Shown here in pieces: positions 33,750 through 46,655 of a stretch of DNA of 64,000 nt (its first letter is position 1; each line of letters begins with the position of its first letter). The notes under the pieces were generated by a model that saw nothing but the letters and a program-made list of their open reading frames with translations, made no database searches and was not told the origin of the DNA. Origin of the DNA: Strongyloides papillosus (lineage: Eukaryota; Nematoda; Chromadorea; Rhabditida; Strongyloididae). The position numbers and the translations under genes are program-made. Location of the stretch: contig SRSI01000002.1 in assembly GCA_005656395.1 (NCBI GenBank), positions 1-64,000 of the forward strand, in the 5' to 3' direction.

Positions 33750-36700
33750 TCTAATGTAAAAAGGCACAATATTCATATTCATTATCATTCTCTCATTTTA
33801 CATTCTTATATTCTCTTATATTTAAATAAAAGTTAAATTTACTTTCTATTATTATTAACCGCAAGGTGAAGTCTGTTAATGCTTTTAAAAATGCCATTTA
33901 TAAATATTTTACTTCAACATTTTGAAAATTTCCTTAAATACTTGAAATTGTTATACAAAATTGTTGAAAAAAATATATTTGAACATATGAACAATTAAAG
34001 AAAAATAAATATTATAAAATATTGATATTTTTTATTGCAGAATAAAAAAATATCAATATAATGTAAATCAAATTTATATTAAATAAATAAAATTTATAAA
34101 TTTTGTCTAATATTAACTTTTACTAAAAAAAACGAACATTCAATTGCAAAATATGGTAAAGTTTTGATTAATTCAATTCCAACGACTTAAAAGTATAAGC
34201 ATAATAAAATATAAGTTTACAAGTATTAATTTAATATGAGTGTAAAATATTAGCACTTAAAACTTATTGATAGCTTGCATAATAAAACAAAATTTATAAA
34301 TGAGATCAAGTTAATAAGATGTTTTATGTTTTTAAATAGTTTGTTTAAGATATACGTCTTCTCTTTTTCTAAGATCAAAGTTTAGTTTTCGAAGAAATTA
34401 GTGCACAGTTTGTTAAACTTTTACATTAATTTTGGATTTAAGACACTCTGAAAACTTTGTTAAGTCTATTTACAATATTTTAAATTCTATGCAAAACAGT
34501 TTCATAATTTTGTTTTAAAAAATATATACTCAAATATATTATTTTGTCGTTTTCTTGCTTAGTTTATAAGAAAATCTGAATTCGGTGGAGAGTTATGAAT
34601 GTTCAAAATTAATGTACAATTTAGACTTCAAAGGAGTGAAACGTTTTTATATTGACAGATATTTTAATAATTGTTACTGATTTTGATAAAGCAACTACAA
34701 ATCACCATCTTGAGATAAGCATTTTGTTCTGAATGCTATCTGTGCGCCAGTCTCTATAATCTAAAGTTTTTGAGTTCGTGTATCAAATAGAACATTCTTT
34801 TTACAAAATTCCAGAATATTTAAAATACTTTATATTTACTTGTTATACAAAAATAATAGATACAAAGAAATAACTTTTGCTTTTTAGTATTAATGCGATT
34901 TTTTTTGTTTTACTGCACACAAAAAATAAATGAGACAAATTTCGACATTATTACATAAAATGCAGTAAAAATGTTCCACTTTTTTTAAAATGTCAAAATT
35001 TATTCAAATTTTAAAAATATCAGGCGACAACAAAAATGTTTTAAACGTCGCAAAATGTTAGATTTTTGCATAAATTTGGTCGTTTTTTTACAAAAGTATA
35101 TACTTTTAATATTTTGAAGTAATGAAACATTGGTTTAATCTTAGAAATTTTAAAAATATTACACCTATTTTAGAATCTAATTTTTTTATATCATATTATG
35201 AAGTGAGTTTTCAGAAGTCAAATTCGTGTAAAGTTGTTAATGTTTTAACAAAAATCACTCTTCTAAATAATCCATTAACACCAGTAAATTTAAAAATTTT
35301 ACAACAACAATAACAAAGAGTGATAATCATCTAACCATACAAAGAAATGTTTATTGAAAATATTATCTTAGTATTTGCTATTTTTCTTATTTAAATTGAA
35401 ATATTTAAAAATTTCTTTTATTATGAACAAAACGTATAATGTTTTAAAACTTTAAATCAGTTTGATTTTAAAAGATGATCTTGAAAAACAGTATAAAAAA
35501 GTTGGGTCATAAGATAAATATAACTTTATATAAAAATCTAATTTATAGTTATTCAAACAATTGAAGAACATCTAAAAAATACTATCATATGCCAATAAAT
35601 ACTCTTTATAAAAGCTTTTATAATCTTATATTATGTTAAATTTTAATATTGTATTTTAAAATGTATTGTAAAAAATAACTTAAGTTTTAAAATAAAAACA
35701 ATAAAATATAAAAATAAAAGCTTATTTTAAATTGCTTTAATTTTTTGTAAGAAATAATTGCGTTAAAATTATCGCAAATCAAGAAAATTCAAATTTTATT
35801 AGGTGAAACAAATTTATTACATTTTACGCAAATGTGTGTCCCATTTTTTTTGCGTGTAGCCACCTTACCGATTCCAGATGTAAAAAATTTCCCATTTTTT
35901 TTGAAAAAAGTTTCAAAAAAACCAATATTTGTCTTACCAATTTTACTGAAGTATCTACCATCCTAGAAGTTATGTAGAGATAAGAGTAAGTAGTGATTAG
36001 ATAAAGAAACATCTAGAAATTATGTTGTGTGCGAGAGAAATTCATAGCTTTTCTCCCTCAGATTTTTTCGAGGCTTCAATGTCACATGTCGTCATATTGT
36101 AGAACAACATTTTTGTCATTTTTCGAATTTCTTAATTTTCTTGTCTAATTTGATAGAATATTGCATTAAAAATCATTTAAAGTAGTTTGTAAATGGTAGA
36201 ATTTCTAAAAATCTTTATTCAAAGCTAAAACTATACAAATGCATGTTTCATATTCAAGATTCATTTCTTTGTTTTGAAACTTTGAGAACGATCTTTATAT
36301 AATTCTAACATCTACTACATCTCCTCTTAATGCTGCACATAAATTTTTAAAGCATCAGTTGTCATTTGTTTTAGTTAAAACACTTTGAAAATACAATGTC
36401 AAAAATGACTTCTGACCACATCTATGTTTAGCAATAGAAAATTTAGCACAATTGATATGAGAAATCGTGATTATACGAATTTGAAAGCTGAGAAGTTGTA
36501 CTATTAAACTATCATTATACCTTAATTTCAAATCATTTGTAATTACATTTTTTTGATTATAAAAAATCATCATGAAAAATACGCACGAACTTTTGCAACA
36601 GCCTAATATTATAACAATTTTGTTACTAACGTATATACTTTTCTAGTTTTACAAGTTTTATAAAGAAATCTTGATTCCATTTGATGTTACAGATTTTCAA

Positions 36701-39290
36701 ACTTTAGGTACATTTTTTAAATTTCTACTTGTGTGACTTTCTATATGAAAAGATATTTCTATGATTGTTACTTATTATAAAAAGTAGCTTTCTTTCTATC
36801 TATTCTTCAAATGTCATCGAAAATATAATCTAACAACTGTGATTAATTTTTTAATACAGGAAAAATTGTAAATTTTTTAAAAAATTTTTATGAGATAATT
36901 TTTAAAAAGGTATATTAGTATTTTAATACAGTAAATGAAGCTTTACTCAACAAATAAAATATCATTAATTATAATAAATTATTAAGAAATTATGATTTGC
37001 CAAAGATCATCATTACCACACTTTTGGTAAAAAAGTAAAATACAAATATGTCTTCTAACATTTAGAAAATATTAAACTAAATGTTATTATAATTCCTTTT
37101 ATGCGTTAATTAATGTAATATTACTTATGCTTTAAAAAATATTTTTACGTATCTTTTTGAATTATCGTTTATTTAATATTCCTTTAATACACTCTATTTT
37201 TGAAATACGAAAAGCTAATAATCAAAAATAGGATAATATCGTAAATATTTTTGTTAATAAAATATTAATGTTAAAAAATTAGATAAATTTGAACATCTCC
37301 TCTAATTATTTGAAATATCATAAAAATAAATCAATATTTGACTAGTCATAACATTTTGCAAATTTAATCGTAATAAAAGATACTATATTGATTAAGTACA
37401 TATTTATTTACTCTGTCATAATAATTTTAGCGTATTTTTAAGAAACATTTCATTAAAATATTGCTATTAAAAAAATATCAACAATTTGGCGAAATTCATA
37501 GTATTTTTTTATATTAAAAAATTCAACATAGTTCTTGAAACTTTTATATTTATCACATTTTAGAAATATTAAGAAAAAAAATTCTTTTTTATAATCAGCA
37601 ACAATTATTAAAATATTTTTATAGTAAAATGTATCATTTACTTGAAGCTAAAAAAATGGATAAAAATTTTGAAAATAGATAACTCTGTTAAAATTTCATT
37701 CTTCATTGTGTAATCTGTAAAACAATAATGGTATATTTTGGCTACAAAATAATTGTAGTACCTTATTCGTATTTTAGAAATATGCAAAATTATATATATA
37801 ATATCAGAAAAACTCTACGAAGATTATCTTATATTTTTGTTTATTATATAGAACTGTTGTGAATATGTTTATTTTTTTAAAAAGACTAGTACACACAAAA
37901 AAAGACACAAAACTTTGAGCAAAACACATAAGCTATTACAATCTAATAAAATTTGAATTGTTTTCATTTTCGACTAATTATGTCGCAGTTATATCATACA
38001 TAAAAATTAAAGCAATAATTAGAGAATTTTTAAATGAAAGTTTTTATTTTCTATTATATTGTCCTTACTTTAAAACTTAATTTGTTTTTTCCAGTACATT
38101 GTAAAGTACAAATTTAGGATTTTATTTCATGTAAAATTATGAATATTTTTATAAAGAGCGTTTGCTGACATACAACAGTGTTTTTTAATGTTTTCAATTA
38201 TTAAAAATACTATTATAAATAAAATTTTTATGTTAAATTACATTCATCTGAAAGCCCGAGTTTTTTTATAATGCTTTTAAAAATCAAGCTTCTGAAAAGT
38301 TATAAAAGACTATGCATTTTGTTCATATTATAAATAAGTTTCAATCAAATAATTTTATTTAAAGAAGTGAAAATACCAAAATAACATTTTAATTAATCGA
38401 TAATAGTCTACGTGGTTTAATAATCATTGCTTTTCATTATTACTTCTATCAAATTTTTAAACATTTTGTTACTAGTAGAAAGTTTAAAGGAACGGTTTTT
38501 GTTAAAACTTTAACAACTTTAAAAGAAATTAACATATAAAAACGTACTTCAAAAAATATTATAAAAAATAATTTAGAATCTAAGATGAGAATAATATCAT
38601 AAAAAATATCGGGATTAAATGAAACTTACATTACTTCAAAACTTCAAATACAGAATGTTTCACATGGGTGTACATTTTTTTAAAATTATATAACTTCGTT
38701 TATTCTTAACCGATTTTAACAATTTTTTAATTTGTAGCTAAGACTTTGGAGTTTTATTTGTCGTAAAAATATTTAGAAGAACAGCCACTTTTAGAAATAA
38801 AATTTAATTTTAAAATAATGACATTTAGAAAAATAGACATGTTCGTTATAGTCTTTAAAAATCATTTTATTTAACTATAATAGATTATTTCTTTTGAGAC
38901 CATGTCAAATCGCTCATATACAACACACAAACTGAAAATAAAGAAGAATTGAAAGAAAAAATAAAAACTGTCTTTTGAAGTGATAAATGATAATAAAGAA
39001 GTTCTGTAGAAAAGATTTTTCAAATTGTGAAAAAAAACTTAAATTATGCTTAAACTAAAATAAATGCGTTTTTAATTCTTTTTTTTAAATAAACATTTAA
39101 TAAAATCTTAAAGAATTTTAGTAAATATTCTTCATCTTTGAGCGTGAATTTTGCAGCAAAAAAAATCAAAACATTTATTTTTAAAAAATTTTAAAGTCTT
39201 AATTACAGATTAAAAAACAATTTATTAAAATCGATAAAAAATAAAAATTTAAAAAAGGTACGCCTATTTGAAATACACAGTGTTTGTTGT
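33750..39290. other. Gene-poor AT-rich region
   Basis: No supported gene. One 63-codon ATG frame at 35122-35313 has no other support. Around 38685-38790 there is a faint match to the units of the Helentron-like elements (ATAACTTCG..TTAACCGATTTT). Confidence 0.5.
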
Positions 39291-39398
39291 TCTTTGATTC
39301 TTCAGAAATTAAATATTTATTCTCTGATAATCATGCATGGTAATTTTTTGTATTTAAGGAAATTTCATTTTCAAAATATTAAAGTAAAATATTCAGAT

Positions 39399-39829
39399 AT
39401 GAAAGTTTCAAAAGCATTAACACTATTTTTAATTATTTCAATATTTAATATTGTTAAAATTTATTCCTGGTCTTACAAAGTTTCAATTAGAATATTTCCA
39501 CGATGTTATCCTAATTACCCTAATGAAAAAGTTTTCTTAAACCTAACAGTTGGTTCTGGTTTATATACTTATAATACTGGAGGATGTAATACTTATAGAG
39601 GTTTTGGAACAAAAATGCCAGCTAGTGTTGATTTTCAAAATCGTAAGTAAAAAAATAAAAACAAAATATTTACTTTTTTATAGAAGGTCGTGTTGGGGTT
39701 TATTATTTAAGTCATCCTAGAAGTGAACCTATAATAAAGAAACTTAGCGAAGATTGTAAATTTTTAAAAGTTGGAGCAGATTATTATATTTGCAATCTTA
39801 CAGACGTTAATCCACAAACTTTTCATTGA
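39399..39829 (+). CDS. Two-exon gene for a small secreted Cys protein (129 aa)
   Basis: Exons 39399-39642 and 39684-39829 with a 41-nt GT-AG intron (GTAAGT..TTTTATAG); the junction is phase 1 and in frame, ending at TGA. The ATG at 39399 is preferred over earlier in-frame starts because it is followed by Lys, then a hydrophobic core (ALTLFLIISIFNIV), an evident signal peptide. The mature part of about 105 residues has four Cys (PRCYP, GGCNT, EDCKF, YICNL), which could form two disulfides, and one NLT sequon early plus one late. No family recognised. A secreted effector or extracellular protein is possible, but that is only inference. Confidence 0.7.
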
Positions 39830-40165
39830 TTTTAAAATAGATTTAAGAAATCACAATACTGGAAAATAAATTATTTGACTAACAAAAAAATAATAAAAAT
39901 CTTCATCTTTAATAATTTTCTAAAGTTTTAAATTCACAATATGTTCTACATCGGTATAACATAGGAAAATTCAAATAAAAATGATATGAAATTCAAATAA
40001 TAAGTATGAAATTTGGTTGTAAAATTAGTATAAATAATGGTGTTTTTCTAGATACTGTATCCCTTTTGACTAAATAAAAGATTTTAAATTAATTGTGTTC
40101 TTCATTTGTTTTGACATAACAAATTTGGGAGCTCAACTGATGAAATAAAGAGCTTTGGTAATGAT

Positions 40166-40378
40166 TTTTTAAGGCGATTACAGTTTCAGGAGCTGTAGAT
40201 TTGAAAAATGTGTTGAAGTTGGAAGAATACAAGGAAACATCGTATATCAACTGTCTGAAAAGATTATTTACTATGAGATGGGTTCTAAATAAAGATTTTC
40301 CAATTCAGGCAATCATGCAACAGAATGCTGAGAGGCAACGTGAGATGTTGGAATGCATGTCAGAGAATCCAACATAGA
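40166..40378 (+). pseudogene. Isolated coding-like fragment (about 70 codons)
   Basis: Frame from just after a TGA to TAG at 40376-40378, with clearly higher GC and mixed codon use (QNAERQREMLECMSEN). There is no starting ATG, and possible acceptors occur at TTTTTTAAG and GTTTCAG. It is probably an orphan exon or retroelement gag-like fragment. I do not recognise it. Confidence 0.3.
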
Positions 40379-40722
40379 AGGAGATCGAACAATACGTACT
40401 GAGACGGTAAACTCCAAAAATCCTGCGTTTGCACTGCAAATAGTATGTATTTGTGCATACTTAAACGTAACAAATTTTACATTTTTATTGAATTTGCAGC
40501 AGCACATTTATCGAGTTTGGAGAAGAAACTCGTTTAATATGCAAAAAAAATTTTAAAATGTGCATTTTACTATACATTTCTCGTAATTAAATATTATTTT
40601 AAATATTTCTTATATTTTTTTTTATGAAATTTGTCTCAAACATATTGATAATAAAAAATAAAAATAACATACGGAAAGTGATTTATCTACAAAAACAATG
40701 TTAGATTTTGCAAAAAAATGTT

Positions 40723-42126
40723 ATCTATAACAAAAAAAAATAAGAGAAAAGAATTTGTCTCTCTTATAACTCCTCCCAAACTTAACCGATTTTTATAAAT
40801 AAATAGTCAAAAGACGTGTTTTTTTCTAACTTAGTGGGGAAAATAGGTTTTAAAAGTTTTGAGCTATAATTGATCAAATTATCTTTTAAAAACAGTGTTT
40901 TTTGGCCTTTTTTAGCATAGTTTTGTACAGGAAATAATGTTATTATAAAATATATGACATACAACGGTATATATGTCATTTGAAAGATCAAATTCCAGAA
41001 TAGTGCGGAAACACAATAATATGGAATTGTGTCAAAAATTGACTGAGTTATGGTCCAAAGAGTAGTGACCATTTTGAAAAAAAAGTTTAAAATTTAAATA
41101 GCTATAACTTAGTCATAACTTAATAAAACAAAATAAAATAGTATCTGTTATATAGATGTAAGTCTAACTTAAAAAGCAAGTATCTAACGAAGTTTGTAAC
41201 TTAACAAAGAGAGAAGTTATATTAATTTGAATGTCAACTTTTTCGCTTTTTTTTCATTTTTTTCACAAAAATCAATTTTGTCTTAAGCATAACTTTCCTA
41301 AAACTTGATCAATTTTTATGGTCAAGTAGTAATTTGATGTATTTTTTTTCAACTTAGTGCGAAAAATAAATTTCAAAACTTTTGATCTACAATTGGTCAA
41401 GTTATTTTTAAAAAACACCACTTTTTTGAACAATTTTTTACATAGTTTTGTGCTGAAAATAACTTTCTTCAAAGTTAATAAAATAAATTGATTTTTTAAT
41501 CATTAAAGAGATTTAAATCTGGAATCCCGGGGAAACACAATACGATAGAAATATATGAAAAACTGACTAAGTTATAGACCCAAGAATAGTCATCATTTTT
41601 TGAATAAAAACAAAAACTTTTCATGTCGTAATCTAAATGAAAAGTTGTTTAAAATAAATAAACTCAAAGTATTTTATAGATCTATGTCTAACATAAAAAA
41701 TAAAACTACAACGAATTATATTCATTAACGACATAAAGAGTTATCTTATTTAGGTGCTAATTTTTCCGCTTTTTCTTCATCTTTTTCGCAAAAATCAATT
41801 TTGTGATTGACATAACATTCTTCAAACTTAATCAATTTTTATGATAAAATAGTCATTAGATGTATTTTTTTTAACTTAGTGGGGAAAACGATCTTTGAAA
41901 ATATTAGTTCATAATAAGCCATGTTATTTTTAAAAAACATCAGCTTTTAGTCACTTTTTTGTGTAGTTATGTCTTTCAAAAAAACTTTTGTAAAAGTAAG
42001 TGAAATGTTATGGCTTATGACTTTTTTGTAAGGTACGAGTCAGGATTGGATTAAAGAGGAAACGTAATATTAATGGATCGTTAAGAAACTGGCCAAGATA
42101 TATGCCAAAGAGTAGTAATAATTTTT
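40723..42126 (+). mobile_element. Helentron-like element, 3'-truncated (copy C1)
   Basis: Starts with the shared ATCTATAAC end and holds three ~523-bp units (anchors at 40764, 41288, 41811). It is then interrupted by a second left end at about 42128, so it lacks the tail and hairpin. Confidence 0.65.
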
Positions 42127-44099
42127 TCTATAAAAAAAGAAATAAGGAAAAAAAATTTGTCTCTCTCATAACTCTCTTCAATTTCAACCGATTTTAATGG
42201 GTAAACAGCCAAAAAATGTGTTATTTTCTAACTAGAGGAGCTAAATCAGTTTTTAAAATTTTTGGCCAAATTATCTTTAAAAATCATCGTTTTTTTTGCC
42301 TTTTTTAGCATAGATTTGACCAGGATATAAAGTTATTTTAAAAAAAATAAGATACAATAATTTATATATCATTTGAAAGGTCTAATTCCAGAATAGTGCG
42401 GAAACATAGTCTCTTTGAATTGTATTAAAAATTGGTCAAGTTATGGTCCAAAGAGTGATGACCATTTTTAAAAAATGATTAAAATGTTCAATATCTATAA
42501 CTCAGTCAAAACTTGATGAAATGAAGTAAAATAGTATCTGTTATATAGATCTACGTCTAACTTAAAAAATAAGAGTCTAACGAAGTTTATAGTTGAACTA
42601 CGAAAGAAGTTATATTAATTCGAATGTCAACTTTTTTACCTTTTTTCCATTTTTATTGTAAAAATCAATTTTGTTCCAGACATAACTCTCTTCAAACTTG
42701 ATCAATTTTTATGGTCAAATAGTCATTTGATGTATTTTTTTTCAACTTAGGGGGAAAATGAAACTCGAAATTTTTGGTCCATTACTGGCCAAGTTATGCT
42801 TGAAAAATACCACTTTTTTAGACACTTTTTTGTATAGTTTTGTCTTTCGGATAACTTTTGTAAAAGTAAATGGAATGCTTTGATTTATGATTCATTTTAA
42901 AGGTACAAGCCAGGAATAAGGGAGAAACACAGCAGCAAAAAGATTGATAAAGTATCGACTAAATTATGGGTCAATAAGTAATGACTGTTTTTTTGGTAAA
43001 ACTTAAATAGTTAAATACCTAGAACTTATTTGAATTTCCATAAGATTAAGCAGATATAATCTTTTTAATATAGATATAAGTCTAACTTAAAAAATGAGAC
43101 TATTGCGAAGTTTTCAGCTTATCTAGAAAACGATTTATGTCAATTTTAATGTCATTTTTCTTGCTTTTTTCTATATTTTTCCAAAATCAATTTTGTTCCA
43201 GACATAACTCTTTTTAAACTTGGTCAAAATTTACGATTAAACATTTAATAGATATATTTTTTCCCAACTTAGGGGGGAAAACGTGTTTTAAAACATTTGG
43301 TTAACAATTGACTAAGTTATGTTTAAAAAACACCACTTTTTCGACACATTTTTGTATAGTTTTTTACCAAAAATAACTCTTTTCAAAGTTATTGAAATTT
43401 TATGATTTATGACTTATTTGAAAGATATAACTCAGAAATAAGAAGGAAACATAATATAAAAAAGATTAACAAAAAATGAATCAAGTAATGGATCAAAAGA
43501 TAATAATCATTTTTTTGTAAAAATTAAAATATTATAATTTTATGCCAAGTTGTTTAAAGAAAATAAAACTAAATTTAGTATGTTGAACAAAGTTTTACAT
43601 AAAATGTAAAAACTATGACAAAGTTTGTAGCTTTAAAACAAAAGAAGTTATTTTTAGACATTAATTTTTTTAGTTTTTTTTTCCATTTAGATGTTTGTAA
43701 AATGAAGGTGAATATATAGGTAATAGAATAAATAACATTTAATTGTTTATATCAATTTAAAAAAAATGATCACTTAAATAGTTATTTATGATGATCCAAA
43801 TTTTTGTTCACTTTTTTGATATAAATTAAATTATTTTTGTTAGGTATATTTTCTTTAACTAAACAGTTTCAATGAATGTAAACGTTATGAAATGATTCTA
43901 AAAACTTAGAAATATTTCATAATGTATTAATATATTATGACAATGTACTTTCGATTATTTTATTCCTCCAGAAATATGTAACTAGATGAAACAATTTTTT
44001 TATACACATACTTAGACTAATAATTTTGTATAAAAATGCTTTAAAAAAATATGCTCTGCGGACCGGCCCTGACCAGCCGAAGGCGGGTCTAAGGCTGGT
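42127..44099 (+). mobile_element. Helentron-like element, complete (copy C2)
   Basis: New left end (TCTATAAAAAAAGAAATAAG), three units (anchors 42167, 42681, 43203), the shared tail, and the terminal hairpin (ACCGGC 44062-44067 with GCTGGT 44094-44099). C1 and C2 are head-to-tail, as expected from rolling-circle tandem copies or nested insertion. Confidence 0.7.
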
Positions 44100-44104
44100 G
44101 TTAG

Positions 44105-44600
44105 TAAAATATAATAATTAAACAACAATTTTATCCTTATTAGCAGTAAATGGACATTGTGAAAATTTATTATGATATATAATTTCATGTATTACTTATT
44201 TTCATTTGCAAAAAATCACTGATATAGTAGAATTTACATTTAATATTTTTGTTTCTGATTACATAGAATATATGATAGTATATGTTTACATAAAAGTTTT
44301 ATTAAATCAAAATTGTGTAATTTTTATTTTTTTAAAGATGCCGAATATGTGTTCTATTGTTGAAGAAGAAAATAAATTTTAATATATTCGTAACAACAAT
44401 GAGAGTGTCGTATTTTAATAAAATAGAATAATTAAACAATACTTTTATCAATATTAACATAAAAAGGATGTCGTACACGTTTCTTATGATATATAATTTC
44501 ACGTAATATTTAATTTCTATTGGCATATTAATGATTAAGTTGATTTTACATTTTCATTTACATGGAATATTATATTGTATATGTCTTTATAATTTTTTAG
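44105..44600 (+). repeat. Direct duplication of ~190 bp
   Basis: The segment at about 44110-44300 recurs at about 44415-44605, spaced by about 305 bp. The match is clearest in TTATGATATATAATTTCA followed by similar sequence. It is diverged and non-coding. Confidence 0.55.
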
Positions 44601-44667
44601 TAGTCATCGATATAATCTAAATCACTAGACGACGCTACTTTTATCCAGATGAGTGATATTAAAGGAA

Positions 44668-44755
44668 TCAAAATTTATTCTCATCCTTTTTAGTACACGA
44701 AATTTATTTTCGTCCTTTAAAGTTAGCAAAATTTATTTTGTTCATTTAAGTGCGC
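44668..44755. repeat. Three short tandem copies around AAATTTATT
   Basis: Three diverged copies of ~30 bp, each with a small palindromic core (for example CGAAATTTATTTTCG at about 44700). Confidence 0.5.
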
Positions 44756-44768
44756 GTATAATTTATTA

Positions 44769-44789
44769 AGATATAAAAGTCTTTAAAAA
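44769..44789 (+). repeat. Left copy of a 21-bp direct repeat
   Basis: AGATATAAAAGTCTTTAAAAA recurs at 47304-47324. The two copies flank about 2.5 kb that contains the foldback structure and may be a long target-site duplication. Confidence 0.55.
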
Positions 44790-44964
44790 ACAAAAACCTA
44801 GGTTTTTGATGTGGTTATTTATTTTCATACTTTTTCGTTACAAATAAGTGGAATAATCTAAAAACTTTATAAGTATCAATGTCAATAATAAAAAATGCTA
44901 AATTAGATGTTTAAAAGTGCATCTTTTCAACTATGTTATTTAATAATTTCTAGATCTCTTAAAA

Positions 44965-46655
44965 CACGTTGTGTGAGTCAATCAGACATTGGAGGTACAG
45001 GCTAAAATTTTACCCCCCATTTTTATTTCATTAATAAAAAGAGCAACTGAAAAAACATATGTTGGCAAATTTATACGGTCTGAAACTTTGAGATACAGGA
45101 GCTGTAGTGAGTCAAAGTTTTAAAAATCGATTTTTACAGATTTCTGTTAAATAGATTTTTTTAAAAACAAATAATGTGTCTAGAGGTAATTTTTCGTAAA
45201 AAAACGAATGAGCATATTTTCAGCTTCGTAAGTCTACGTCTTTTTGGTTTTTTGGAATTTTTTTATAGTTTTTTCAATTTTTAAGTACAAAAATCGAAAA
45301 AGCGCATGTTCTCACTATGCTCATTCGATTTCTCGTGTAATTTTACCTCTAGATTCATGGAAAAAAGTAAAGAAAAAAATGTAACACGATGTCGTTTTGA
45401 ACGAAAAAAATCCTGGTATTTTCCAAGGTAATAAGATTTTTAAATTTTTGAGTACGAAAATCAAAAAAACGCATGTTCTCACTATGCTCATTCGATTTCT
45501 CGTGTAATTTTACATCTAGATTCATGAAAAAAAGTGGAGAAAAAAATGTAACACGATGTCGTTTTGAACGAAAAAGAATCCTGGTATTTTCCAAGGTAAT
45601 AAGATTTTTAAATTTTTGAGTACAAAAATCGAAAAAGCGCATGTTCTCACTATGCTCATTCGATTTCTCGTGTAATTTTACCTCTAGATTCATGGAAAAA
45701 AGTAAAGAAAAAAATGTAACACGATGTCGTTTTGAACGAAAAAGAATCCTGGTATTTTCCAAGGTAATAAGATTTTTAAATTTTTGAGTACGAAAATCGA
45801 AAAAGCGCATGTTCTCACTATGTTCATTCGTTTTTATAAAAAATAACCCCTAAAAAACAATATTTATTTTAAATCACGTTATTCGAGTCAGTTGAACATT
45901 TTTTAAAAATTTGACACAACACAAATTTGTACTCTCCATTTTTATTTCATTAATGAAAAGTGAAACTAAAATGTTGCATATAAGCAATTTTGTTCGGCCT
46001 GAATCTTTTATTAACAATAACAAAAGTGAGTCAAATTCGGGAAAATTGATTTTTGCAAATCTCTGGAAATTAACTTTTTTAAAATAAATATTGTTTTTTA
46101 GGGGTTATTTTTTATAAAAACGAATGAACATAGTGAGAACATGCGCTTTTTCGATTTTTGTAATTAAAAATTTAAAAATCTTATTACCTTGGAAAATACC
46201 AGGATTCTTTTTCGTTCAAAACGACATTGTGTTACATTTTTTTCTCCACTTTTTTTCATGAATCTAGATGTAAAATTACACGAGAAATCAAATGAGCATA
46301 GTGAGAACATGCGCTTTTTCGATTTTTGTACTTAAAAATTGAAAAAACTATAAAAAAATCCCAAAAAACAAAAAAAACGTAGACTTACGAAGCTGAAAGT
46401 ATGCTCATTCGTTTTTTTACAAAAAAGTACTCCAAGAAACATTACTTGTTTTTAAAAAAATCTATTTAACAGAAACCTGTAAAAATCTATTTTTCATAGT
46501 TTGACTCATTACAGCTCTTGTATCTCAAAGTTTCAGGCCGTATAAATTTGCCAACATATGTTTTTTCAGTTGCTCTTTTTATTAATGAAATAAAAATGGG
46601 GGGTTAAAAATTTATGTTGTATCAAATTTTTTAAAAATGTTCGACTGACTCACAA
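44965..46655. repeat. Nested long inverted repeat (foldback element) with internal 168-bp tandem units
   Basis: The left arm (from GTGAGTCA at 44973) is complementary to the right arm (ending GACTCAC at 46653). Matched blocks include the ATATGTTGGCAAATTTATA segment, the CGTAGACTTACGAAGCTGAA segment and the CGCATGTTCTCACTATG segment. The centre (about 45830-46115) is itself palindromic and contains a third, diverged copy of the outer arm sequence. The left arm carries three copies of a 167-168-bp unit (anchors 45381, 45548, 45716), the right arm one. It would form a long hairpin RNA or cruciform. No transposase. Confidence 0.8.

Noticed and set aside
35122..35313. 63-codon plus-strand ORF in the gene-poor region.
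   Set aside because: No signal peptide, domain, intron or repeat support; expected by chance over several kilobases.
45355..45810. 151-codon minus-strand frame with three near-identical 56-residue repeats.
   Set aside because: It is only the 168-bp tandem unit, whose length is divisible by three, inside the foldback arm; no protein features.
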